Position numbers and translations under genes: made by a program | In this document: piece by piece, positions 25,348 through 33,235 of the stretch | How positions within the stretch are numbered: the first letter of the stretch is position 1 | Layout: each line of letters begins with the position of its first letter | The notes under the pieces: model-generated | What the model was told of the DNA's origin: nothing | Database searches by the model: none | Seen by the model: the letters and a program-made list of their open reading frames with translations, nothing else | From: Actinokineospora baliensis | Lineage (GTDB): Bacteria; Actinomycetota; Actinomycetes; Mycobacteriales; Pseudonocardiaceae | Direction: 5' to 3' | NCBI RefSeq assembly: GCF_016907695.1 | Contig: NZ_JAFBCK010000001.1 | Location: forward strand, 1 to 64,000 | DNA: 64,000 bases

Positions 25348-26771
25348 GGCGTTCCCTCCGGGGTGACCAGGCTGTGCAGGCAGGCGAGCACGCTGCGCGC
25401 CTGGACGTTGAGGTAGTGGCTGTGCCGCAGCAGGGTCGCCAGCTGGTGCGGGGCGAGCCAGCGGAAGTCGGGGTGGTCGGGGGCGGGGTCGGCGTCGGTC
25501 TCGACCACGACGTAGCGGGTGCGGGCGTGCATGAACCGACCGCCCTCCTCCGAGTGCACCGCGTCGAACCGGATGCGCTCCGGCGCCGCGGTCAGCACCT
25601 GGTCGAGGAACGGCGGCCGCGCTTCGGCGGGCAGCTTGGCGTAGGTGTCGGGGGTGCACTGCACGGTCGGGGCGAGTTCGACGACGTCGAAGTAGCCGGG
25701 TTCGACCCTGGCGTTCATCAGCACGTGCAGCACGCCGTCGATCCGCCGGACCAGGAACGCGACCAGGCCGAGGCCGCGCGGCCGCAGCATCGGCTGGTGC
25801 CAGCGGCCGACCTCGCGGCCCGCCGCGGTGACCCCGACCCCGACGACGTCGAAGAACAGGCCGGTGTCGTGGCTGATGCGGCCGTCCGCCCAATGCCAGT
25901 CGGCGACCTCGTTGAGCGGGATCTCGCGGACGCGCACGTCGTGGCGGGTGCGCGAGTCGGTGATCCAGCTCAGCACCTCGCCGGTGGTGTGCGCGGCAGG
26001 CGCGGCCGGGTCGAGCGCGCCGACCAGGTCGGCGGCGAACTCCCGCGCCCCCGGGTAGCGGTAGGCCACCCCGGCACCGGAGAACGGCAGGCAGCACAGC
26101 ACGGTGCGGGTGTCCATGTTGATCAGGTCGTCGAGCCGCAGCAGCGCGTGCACCTGGGCCAGGGTCAGCCAGCAGAACCCGTCGAGCACCTCGACCGGTT
26201 CGTCGACCCGCACCACCATGTTGCGGTTGCGCTTGCGGTGGAACCAGGCGCCCTGCTCGGACTGGCGGACGTCGGCGAGCACGGTGTGCCGCGCGGTGTC
26301 GCGGAAGTACTCCAGGTACGGCACGGCCTTGCCGCCGTGCACGCTGGTGTAGTTGCTGCGCGTGGCCTGCACGGTCGGCGACAGCTGCACGCCGTTGACG
26401 TTGCCCGGCTCGACCTTGGCCTGCATCAGCAGGTGCGGCACGCCGTCGAACTCGCGCACCAGGATGCCGAGGATGCCGATCTCGGGCTGGCTGATGATCG
26501 GCTGGCTCCAGCGCGGGATCGGCGCGCCCGCGACCTCGACGTCGAGTCCGCGCACGGTGAAGAACTTGCCGCTGTGGTGGCCGATGTCGCCGGTCTCCCG
26601 GTGCACCGACCAGCCGTCGAGCCGGTCCAGCGGCACGGGTTCGACCAGGGTGTGGAACCGGTCGCGGCAGTCGGCGAGCCAGGTGTCGAACTCGGCGGCG
26701 GTACCCGCGAGCGCGGATCGGGCGACCCCGGCGGCGAAGTCCACCTGCCTGGCCTCGGACAGTTCGGTCAC
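25344..26771 (-). CDS. NDP-hexose 2,3-dehydratase
   Basis: A 475-residue enzyme of the EvaA/TylCVI/Gra-orf27 family that removes the 2-OH from NDP-4-keto-6-deoxyglucose, the committed step to 2-deoxysugars. The protein is an internal tandem repeat, as is usual: [16 protein letters not shown] ... RWSQPII ... [11 protein letters not shown] in the first half and [15 protein letters not shown] ... RWHQPML ... [11 protein letters not shown] in the second. It starts at a GTG (26771), 79 bases after the N-methyltransferase stop. Its presence beside a 3-aminotransferase predicts a 2,3,6-trideoxy-3-amino sugar. Confidence 0.95.
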   Translation of the reverse strand: MTELSEARQVDFAAGVARSALAGTAAEFDTWLADCRDRFHTLVEPVPLDRLDGWSVHRETGDIGHHSGKFFTVRGLDVEVAGAPIPRWSQPIISQPEIGILGILVREFDGVPHLLMQAKVEPGNVNGVQLSPTVQATRSNYTSVHGGKAVPYLEYFRDTARHTVLADVRQSEQGAWFHRKRNRNMVVRVDEPVEVLDGFCWLTLAQVHALLRLDDLINMDTRTVLCCLPFSGAGVAYRYPGAREFAADLVGALDPAAPAAHTTGEVLSWITDSRTRHDVRVREIPLNEVADWHWADGRISHDTGLFFDVVGVGVTAAGREVGRWHQPMLRPRGLGLVAFLVRRIDGVLHVLMNARVEPGYFDVVELAPTVQCTPDTYAKLPAEARPPFLDQVLTAAPERIRFDAVHSEEGGRFMHARTRYVVVETDADPAPDHPDFRWLAPHQLATLLRHSHYLNVQARSVLACLHSLVTPEGTP

Positions 26772-26850
26772 GGTCGTGTCCCAACCCCTGCGGTGTGAAT
26801 GTAAGCGAGCCTAGGAACGCCGCTGGCGCACCAGCAACCCCTTGGTACCC

Positions 26851-27561
26851 CTAGTGTTTCGCCGCGACGAACGCACCGCGACCGTTCTGGACGCCGGGCA
26901 GGTAGTCGGCTCTTAGGCCTACTCGCGTGAAGGCCTCCTCGTACTGCTGTCTTGAGTAGAGCGATGCCAGGTAGGTCTCCGCGAAGTGGGTGATGCCTTC
27001 GGGGCGCGCCACGGTGTAGTGGACTTCCATGCGCGACTTGTCACCGGCGCGGATCGCGTGTGAAACGCGCGCCACGGTGAGGCCCTCTACCTCTACTACG
27101 TCACCGGCGATGTAGCCGTCGGTGAAGGTCTCCGCGAACCACCATGGGTCGACAACGAGTACGCCGCCGGGGTTGAGGTGGCGCGCGAAACAAGCCAGCG
27201 TCTCGTCCAGCTCAGCCTCGGACATGGTGTGGCCTATAGAGCCGAACATGCAGGTAAGAGCATCGAAGCCGCGTCCGAGGTCGAAGGCGCGCATGTCGCC
27301 TAGGTGCACGACTTCACCATCGAACTTCTTACGCGCTACCTGGACCATTGGCTCGGAGATCTCAACGCCCGCGACCTCGTCGAACAACTCCGCGAACGCG
27401 ACCAGATGAGCGCCAGTAGCGCAAGCGATGTCCACAAGGGAGCGTGCGTGGGGTGCGCGTTCCCGGATGAGGTCGGCGACGAACGCCGCCTCGGCGTGGT
27501 AGTCCTTGCCGCGGCCTCGGTGGATGAGGTCGTAGATCTCGGCGAACTCACGCCCGTACAT
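26851..27561 (-). CDS. NDP-aminosugar N-methyltransferase (DesVI/TylM1-like)
   Basis: A 236-residue SAM-dependent methyltransferase. The opening MYGREFAEIYDLIHRGRGKDY is typical of the DesVI/TylM1/EryCVI group, which dimethylate the 3-amine of the NDP-sugar. The SAM-binding glycine region is LVDIACATGAHL; GVEISEPMV and FDALTCMFGSIGHT follow as expected. Its start overlaps the glycosyltransferase stop by 14 bases (27548-27561). The 3' half uses codons rare elsewhere in the window (CGA GTA GGC CTA AGA). It predicts an N,N-dimethylamino sugar. Confidence 0.94.
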   Translation of the reverse strand: MYGREFAEIYDLIHRGRGKDYHAEAAFVADLIRERAPHARSLVDIACATGAHLVAFAELFDEVAGVEISEPMVQVARKKFDGEVVHLGDMRAFDLGRGFDALTCMFGSIGHTMSEAELDETLACFARHLNPGGVLVVDPWWFAETFTDGYIAGDVVEVEGLTVARVSHAIRAGDKSRMEVHYTVARPEGITHFAETYLASLYSRQQYEEAFTRVGLRADYLPGVQNGRGAFVAAKH

Positions 27562-28777
27562 CGGCCACCCGCCGCTCTAGGTCGGCCACCACGTCGTTAG
27601 GCGAAGGAGCGGAAAGAACGTCTTCTTGCAGCCTCTTAGCGCCTTCCCGGAACGCCGGGTCTTCAAGCAGGCGGGCCAAGGAGTCGCGAACGTGCTCCAG
27701 CGTCACTTCGTGCGGCAGGATGGACAACCCGGCACCGGATTCGACGACCTTGCCCGCGCGTACAACGGTGTCCCAGAAGCCCGGCAGGATGAGCTGCGGG
27801 ACTCCGTGCACAGCGGCAGTGGACTGGATGCCGGCACCGCCGATGTGTACGACCGCGGCACATGTGGGCAGCAGCCCGGCCATTGGCACGAAGTCGAACA
27901 CTCTGGCGTTCGCGGGGGCAGCGTCGGCAGTCTCGCCCGGCATCGGCAGCAGAGTCGCGATGACCTCTATGTCCATGTCGGCGAAGGCGTGCAGGGCACC
28001 CAGGGAGAACATGTCGAAGCCGAAGTAGCCGCGCACCGATACCCCGGCCGTCACCGCGACCCTTGGCTTGGTAGGCGTTTCAGCGAGCCAAGAGGGCAGC
28101 GACGCAGGCCCGTTGTAGGGGATGTAGCGGACCGGTAGGACGTCGAGGCCGTTGTCGATGCGGTGGCCGGGCGGGCCGGGGTCGATCGTCCAATGGCCGG
28201 TGACGACCCGCTCGCTGAACTCGCCGCCGTGCCGGGTGAGCAGTTCAGTGAGCCAGTCGGCGAGGGGGTCGCCGCGGTGGTCGACGCCGTCGAGGAAGCG
28301 CAAGCGGCTGCGGGTGACCACATCGGCGCCCCAGAGCATGCGGGCGTGGGCGGCGCCGACGGCTTCGGCAGCGACGGCGCCCGCCCAGGTGAACTGCTCC
28401 CAGATCACGAGGTCGGGCTGCCAGAACCGGGCGTAGCCGACCAGGTCGGCGACGAACTCCTCGTTGTTGACGGTGCGGAAGTAGTCGCGGGTGGTCTCGT
28501 CGAAGAAGGTGAACAGGGCGTCGTGGTCGACGTCGTTGGTGACGGCGTCGACGACCCTGGCGGCCCAGGAGTCGTCGCCCTTCTCCTGCATGACCTGCTT
28601 CCACTTGTGGTCGCTGCCGAGCGGGACGGCGACCAGGCCGGACTCGACGACCGCCGGGGCCATGTCCGGCTGCGTGGCGACCCGGACCTCGTGGCCCGCG
28701 GTGCGCAGCGCCGAGGCCAGCGGCACCATGCTGAAGTAGTGGGTCTTCTCGGAGTGCGCCACGAACAGAATTCGCAC
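27548..28777 (-). CDS. Macrolide-type glycosyltransferase (EryCIII/DesVII family)
   Basis: A 409-residue GT-B enzyme starting at GTG 28777 after aggggc. It opens with MRILFVAHSEKTHYFSMVPLASALRTAGHEVRVAT and carries the C-terminal nucleotide-sugar motif HIGGAGIQSTAAVHGVPQLIL. This subgroup attaches amino-deoxysugars to polyketide aglycones. Several members (DesVII, EryCIII) need a P450-like partner without a heme cysteine; none is visible in this window. Codon choice changes inside the gene: the 5' half is GC-rich, the 3' part (27,548 to about 28,100) uses GCT, CTT, AGG, CAA and GTT freely. It probably transfers the dimethylamino sugar. Confidence 0.93.
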   Translation of the reverse strand: MRILFVAHSEKTHYFSMVPLASALRTAGHEVRVATQPDMAPAVVESGLVAVPLGSDHKWKQVMQEKGDDSWAARVVDAVTNDVDHDALFTFFDETTRDYFRTVNNEEFVADLVGYARFWQPDLVIWEQFTWAGAVAAEAVGAAHARMLWGADVVTRSRLRFLDGVDHRGDPLADWLTELLTRHGGEFSERVVTGHWTIDPGPPGHRIDNGLDVLPVRYIPYNGPASLPSWLAETPTKPRVAVTAGVSVRGYFGFDMFSLGALHAFADMDIEVIATLLPMPGETADAAPANARVFDFVPMAGLLPTCAAVVHIGGAGIQSTAAVHGVPQLILPGFWDTVVRAGKVVESGAGLSILPHEVTLEHVRDSLARLLEDPAFREGAKRLQEDVLSAPSPNDVVADLERRVADVRA

Positions 28778-28840
28778 TGCTTGCCCCTATCGTCCGATTT
28801 GACCAGGACGGTAGGGAGCCCACTGCGAGCCCAACAACCC

Positions 28841-30031
28841 CTAGTGGCCCCTCTTAGCCACATAGGTCTCCAACGCGTCCGCGCCCGCCACGCCACCCCC
28901 AGAAGCCTCTATGTCCGCTCGCATCCGGCCGACGCGCTCCCGCGTGAGCTTGTCCCGGTCAACGTCCAACACGGCCGCGCGGATGCGCGACGGCGGCGGC
29001 GTCTCGTCCCGGATGACCCTGCCCAGGCCGAGTTCCGCCACCCGCCGGGCGTTGACCCAGTCCTCGGGCGAGGACGGGACGACCACCAGGGGAACGTCAC
29101 GGGAGAGGGCACCCATGACACTGCCGAGCCCCGCGTGCGAGAGGAACACGGAAGTGTGGGCGAGCACGTCGAGGTTCGGCAGCCAGCCGTGAACCTCCAC
29201 ATTGGCGGGGATGGGGCCCAACTCGGCGCGGTCAACACCCTCGTGCACAGCCATCACCACGTGCCACGGTTGGTCGCGGAACGCGTCGACGCAGGCCTTG
29301 AAGAAGCCCGCACGCCGGTTCACGCAAGTGCCGAGAGACACGAACAGCAGGGGTTTGCCGTTGTCCGGCGGCGTCCACCGGGTGGGGTCGGCGGCCAGGC
29401 CGGGGCCGACGAAGACGAACCGGTCGTCGAAGGTGTCCCCCGCGAACTGGAACGACCGGGGGAAGTAGACGAGGTTGAGGTCCTCTGTGCGACCGATGAA
29501 GTCTTCCAGGTCGGCGTCCGCCTGCCCGCGTTCGGCCAGGAGAGCGGTCAACCGGCGGAAGAACGACTGCAACTCGGGGTGGGTGAGCTCAGCGCGGCCC
29601 ATCTTCTCGACCATCTTCTCCAACAACGAGAAGTGCTGGTTGGAGGCGAACACAGGCAGGCACTGCGCGATCGGCACATCCCACTGGCGGCCTAGGACGC
29701 GAGCGGCGTGATAGACGGTGAGGTCGTAGCAGATGACATCCGGCGCGCCTTTGTAGTGCTCGTCGACCGCCTTAAGGATCGCCTCGCTCTCAGTCAGGTA
29801 GATCCCCGTAAGAGCGGCAGTCTCATCGGCGGTGTTGTAGTTGGACAGGTCGATGCCCGGTAGTCGCGACTCGTAGGGCAGGACCGTCGCGCCTGTCGCC
29901 TCCACCTTCGCGACTGGGCCTGCCGCGGTCACATAGGTGACCTCGTGACCACGGCGGACCAGTTCCTCGACCACTCCCAGCGAGGGGATGACGTGGCCGA
30001 AGCCGGAGTTGTTCAGGTGTAGAACTCGCAT
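28841..30031 (-). CDS. MGT-family macrolide glycosyltransferase (OleD/OleI-like)
   Basis: A 396-residue GT-B enzyme. The ATG at 30031 is chosen over a TTG at 30046 because ggagg lies 5 bases upstream; only one base separates it from the ketoreductase stop. Motifs: GFGHVIPSLGVVEELVRRGHEVTYV at the N-terminus, then VFVGPGL and HAGLGSVMGALSRDVPLVVVP in the donor-binding half. The MGT family includes OleD and OleI, which glucosylate macrolides for self-protection, but also enzymes that build natural products. Either a second sugar transferase or a resistance enzyme is possible. No extracellular reactivating glycosidase (OleR-like) is in the window. Confidence 0.9.
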   Translation of the reverse strand: MRVLHLNNSGFGHVIPSLGVVEELVRRGHEVTYVTAAGPVAKVEATGATVLPYESRLPGIDLSNYNTADETAALTGIYLTESEAILKAVDEHYKGAPDVICYDLTVYHAARVLGRQWDVPIAQCLPVFASNQHFSLLEKMVEKMGRAELTHPELQSFFRRLTALLAERGQADADLEDFIGRTEDLNLVYFPRSFQFAGDTFDDRFVFVGPGLAADPTRWTPPDNGKPLLFVSLGTCVNRRAGFFKACVDAFRDQPWHVVMAVHEGVDRAELGPIPANVEVHGWLPNLDVLAHTSVFLSHAGLGSVMGALSRDVPLVVVPSSPEDWVNARRVAELGLGRVIRDETPPPSRIRAAVLDVDRDKLTRERVGRMRADIEASGGGVAGADALETYVAKRGH

Positions 30032-30032
30032 G

Positions 30033-30968
30033 TCAGCCTCCGGCAACAGCAGCGACAGTGCGGCGAATCCCCTCTTCGAGGCTCACCTGGGTCGTCCAGC
30101 CCGTGACCGAGCGGAACGCGGACGCGTCCACCTCGACGCTCTTGAGATCAGTCGGCTCCATGTGCCCGGGCGGCGGCACGGAGATGACCGGCAACGGCGG
30201 CTGACCGGTCACAGCCGCCACCTCGGCGGCCACCAACTCGAACACCTTCCGCAGCGGCACGCCAACACCACTACCGAGCACGTAGTGCCGTCCGGCGAGC
30301 GCATCGGCGTGGTCGAGGGCGGCGACGAATGCCGTAGTGACGTCATCGGCGAACACAAGGTCACGGCGAACGGTTCCGTCGTGCCACATCGTCAAAGGTT
30401 CGTTCGCAAACGCCTTACGCGCCATGAACGCGACAACACCTCGGTCGCCCTCTTCGCCATAGATGGTCGGCAGCCTCAACGACACGCCCCGGATGATGCC
30501 GTCCCGGGTAGCGTCCTTCAGCAGGTTCTCCGCTGCCAACTTCTGCCGGGTGTAGGCGCTAAGAGGCTTGTCCTCCTCGGTCCCGTCGATGCGCACCCTG
30601 TCGGCCAAACCAACCTGTGTCTCCGTACCAGAGAACAGCACCACAGGTGGGGTTGGCCTTGACCGCAGCGCGTTGACAACGTCGTCTAAGAGCCCAACGT
30701 TGACGCGCTCGGCGGTCGTATCACCGTCGGCCACACGCCAGCCGCCATCGGTATAGGCCACGAGGTGCACCACTGCGTCGGCGTCGGTGACATGGTCCGC
30801 GACGCCCTCACGAAGATCAGCTGCCCGCACCTCTACCTCGGCCACAGCGTCACTAGGCACCGCGGTCGCGCGGCGGGCGACCAACCGCAGTTGGATCTGC
30901 CGCGCCGCTAGCGCACGCACGATGCCGGTGCCGATGAACCCCGACGCACCGAGGACGACGACCTTCAC
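30033..30968 (-). CDS. NDP-hexose 4-ketoreductase (SDR)
   Basis: A 311-residue extended SDR. The Rossmann motif VVVLGASGFIGTGIVRAL opens the protein; the catalytic Tyr-Lys is in AYTRQKL; RLPTIYG is a family hallmark. It resembles the 4-ketoreductases of L-deoxysugar pathways (EryBIV/EvaE group), acting last to set the C4 hydroxyl. The GTG at 30968 overlaps the epimerase stop (GTGA). One in-frame TTA codon (30687-30689) is present, pointing to bldA control of sugar completion. C4 stereochemistry cannot be read. Confidence 0.9.
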   Translation of the reverse strand: MKVVVLGASGFIGTGIVRALAARQIQLRLVARRATAVPSDAVAEVEVRAADLREGVADHVTDADAVVHLVAYTDGGWRVADGDTTAERVNVGLLDDVVNALRSRPTPPVVLFSGTETQVGLADRVRIDGTEEDKPLSAYTRQKLAAENLLKDATRDGIIRGVSLRLPTIYGEEGDRGVVAFMARKAFANEPLTMWHDGTVRRDLVFADDVTTAFVAALDHADALAGRHYVLGSGVGVPLRKVFELVAAEVAAVTGQPPLPVISVPPPGHMEPTDLKSVEVDASAFRSVTGWTTQVSLEEGIRRTVAAVAGG

Positions 30969-31570
30969 CTGTAGAGCTCCCGCTCGATCTCCTGGCACAA
31001 CGCGTACTCGGGCAGGATTCCCGCCTCACGCGCTTCGGCCATCGTCGGTGCCACCTGATCCCGGTCGGAGATGATCGGGTCGGTGATGTCCTCGGGGATC
31101 GGTAGGCCCAACTCGGGGTCGAGAACCGCCAGAGCCAACTCGTGCTCGGGGACGTAACTGCTGGACACCATGTACGACATGACGGTGTCGTCCTCGAGCG
31201 AGATGAACGCGTGCCCGCAGCCGACCGGGAAGTACATCGCGCGGAAGTCGTCCTGGTCGAGCAGAACAGAGTCCCACTGGCCATAGGTGGGGGAACCGAC
31301 CCGGATGTCGACGATGATGTCTATGGCCTTACCGCGCGCGCAGTAGACGTACTTCGCCGAGCCAGGGCGGGTCAGTGTGAAGTGCACGCCACGCACTACG
31401 CCTCGCTGCGAGCGGCTGTGGTTGGTCTGCGCTATTGGGAACAGCTTGTGGCCAGTGGCCTCCACGAAGGTGGGCTCCTGGAAGGGCGACAAGAACAACC
31501 CTCGGTCGTCGGGGAACACCTTGGGGGTGAACTCCAGGGCCCCGTCGACCTTGAGCTTGCGGAACTGCAC
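30965..31570 (-). CDS. NDP-4-keto-hexose 3,5-/5-epimerase (RmlC-like)
   Basis: A 201-residue cupin epimerase. Visible signatures are FPDDRGLFLSPFQEPTF, then TNHSRSQRGVVRGVHFT (the catalytic-base His region) and PVGCGHAFISLEDDTVMSYMVSS. It inverts C5 (and in many relatives C3) of the 4-keto sugar, converting the D to the L series. With the 3-aminotransferase acting at C3, 5-epimerisation is what the pathway needs, as in the EvaD step. It is coupled to the 4-ketoreductase by a 4-base overlap, and lies 24 bases after the ABC permease gene. Confidence 0.94.
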   Translation of the reverse strand: MQFRKLKVDGALEFTPKVFPDDRGLFLSPFQEPTFVEATGHKLFPIAQTNHSRSQRGVVRGVHFTLTRPGSAKYVYCARGKAIDIIVDIRVGSPTYGQWDSVLLDQDDFRAMYFPVGCGHAFISLEDDTVMSYMVSSSYVPEHELALAVLDPELGLPIPEDITDPIISDRDQVAPTMAEAREAGILPEYALCQEIERELYR

Positions 31571-31594
31571 GGTGCTCCTCCTTTCGGGAGTGGG

Positions 31595-32332
31595 TCAGCG
31601 GAAGCGCTTGCCCTCGTCGGACCGGTAGGCCCGGTAGGCGAGGAAGGCCAGGACGACCGTCCACACGCCCAGCATCACCATCGACAGGGTGTTGGGGGTG
31701 TAGTCGCCGATGGCGGCCCACACCAACTCCGCGGAGCCGCGGGTCGGGATGAACGGCGAGACGTTGGCGGTGAACCCGCCCGTGCTGTTCGGGTCGGTGA
31801 ACAGGCCGCCCAGGTAGGCCAGGATGATCGGCGCGATGCTGGTGATGACGCTGACCAGGTACGGGTTGACCGCGTACCCGATGGCCAGCATCAGCAGGGA
31901 GAACGGGATGACGGCCAGCACCAGCGCGCCGAGACCCAGCACGATGTCGACGATGGACGCGGTGGCCTCGGTGCCGATCACCGCGATGAGGATGAGCGGG
32001 ATGCTGCCCGCGACGACGAACACCGAGCTCATCGCGATCATGCTGACCATCTTGGGCAGCGGCCCGCCCGGCAGGGTCCGCACGTAGCCGCCCCACGGCT
32101 TCATGCGCGCGTCGGCGATGCCGAGCCCGTACTGGGCCGAGCAGATGATGAGCACGGTGAACAGGCACATGGAGCCGGTGCTCAGCGTCGCGGCGACCGG
32201 GTCGTCACCGAGGGCGGGCACCACGAATAGCAGCATGCCGACCGTGGGCAGGAACAGCAGGGCGACGAAGACCATCGGGATGCGGATGGCACCCAGGATC
32301 TCGAACTTGGTGTAGGCGGCGATCGTGTTCAC
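31595..32332 (-). CDS. ABC-2 type transporter permease
   Basis: A 245-residue integral membrane protein with about six hydrophobic helices (for example PMVFVALLFLPTVGMLLFVVP, VDIVLGLGALVLAVIPFSLL, NTLSMVMLGVWTVVLAFLAY). It pairs with the ATPase gene 9 bases upstream in the same operon, forming a DrrAB-like exporter. In a macrolide cluster this usually serves export and self-resistance; the substrate is inferred from context. Confidence 0.9.
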   Translation of the reverse strand: MNTIAAYTKFEILGAIRIPMVFVALLFLPTVGMLLFVVPALGDDPVAATLSTGSMCLFTVLIICSAQYGLGIADARMKPWGGYVRTLPGGPLPKMVSMIAMSSVFVVAGSIPLILIAVIGTEATASIVDIVLGLGALVLAVIPFSLLMLAIGYAVNPYLVSVITSIAPIILAYLGGLFTDPNSTGGFTANVSPFIPTRGSAELVWAAIGDYTPNTLSMVMLGVWTVVLAFLAYRAYRSDEGKRFR

Positions 32333-32341
32333 GTCGGTCTC

Positions 32342-33235
32342 CTAGGCCGTGGGGGCCGCGGTCGGGGCTTTGGCGGTGTAGGCGAGGAACGCGTCCTCCA
32401 GCGAGCCCGCGCTGACCTCCAGGTCGGCGAAGGGGGCACCGGAGGCGACGAGGTCGCGCACCAGCTGGTCGGAGTCGGCGGTGATGAGGCTGACCTGGTC
32501 ACCGGTCTGCTCGACGCCCACGACGCCGGGCAGCGCAGGCACCTCGATGGCCCGGATGGTGACCTTGCGCAGGCCGCTGACCCGGCGCAGCGCCTCGACG
32601 CTGTCGTCGGCGACGGCGCGGCCGTTGTCGATGATGATGACCCGCTGGGCCAGCTCCTCGATCTCCTCGAGGTAGTGGCTGGTGATGACCGCCGTGCCGC
32701 CCGCGGCGTTGTAGGCCTTCACCCCGTCCCATAGCGCCCGCCGCACCTCGACGTCGAGGCCGGTGGTGGGCTCGTCGAGGAACACCAGGTCGGGGCGGCC
32801 GACGAAGGCCAGCGCGATGGCCAGCCTGCGCTTCTCGCCGCCGGAGAGACCGCCGGTCTGGCGCCGCTCGACCTCCTCGAGGTGGAACTGGGCCAGCAGT
32901 TCCTTGCGCGAGATCGGGTTGGGGTAGTGCGAGGCGACGAACTCGATCACCTCACCGGCCAGCAGGGTCTCCGGCATGCCGGTCTCCTGCGGGGTCATGC
33001 CCATCCGGCGGCGGGCCCGCACGTCGCGCGGGTCGTGGCCGAAGAGCTCCACCGTGCCCGAGGTGGGCTTGCGCAGGCCCACGAACATGTTGATCAGGGT
33101 GGACTTGCCGGCGCCGTTGGGGCCGAGCAGGCCGAGCAGCTGCCCGGCCGGGATCTCCACGCTGAGGTTGTCCACGGCGACCACGTCGCCGTAGCGCCGG
33201 GTGACGCCGCTCGCGCGGGCCAGGACTTCGGTCAT
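32342..33235 (-). CDS. ABC transporter ATP-binding protein (DrrA-like)
   Basis: A 297-residue ATPase: Walker A LLGPNGAGKST, Q-loop MTPQETG, signature GGLSGGEKRR, Walker B LVFLDEPTTGLD and the switch histidine in ITSHYLEE. The C-terminal 85 residues form the regulatory extension typical of the DrrA/antibiotic-export group. Its ATG (33235) overlaps the PKS-C stop by 4 bases, so exporter synthesis is coupled to completion of the assembly line. Confidence 0.95.
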   Translation of the reverse strand: MTEVLARASGVTRRYGDVVAVDNLSVEIPAGQLLGLLGPNGAGKSTLINMFVGLRKPTSGTVELFGHDPRDVRARRRMGMTPQETGMPETLLAGEVIEFVASHYPNPISRKELLAQFHLEEVERRQTGGLSGGEKRRLAIALAFVGRPDLVFLDEPTTGLDVEVRRALWDGVKAYNAAGGTAVITSHYLEEIEELAQRVIIIDNGRAVADDSVEALRRVSGLRKVTIRAIEVPALPGVVGVEQTGDQVSLITADSDQLVRDLVASGAPFADLEVSAGSLEDAFLAYTAKAPTAAPTA

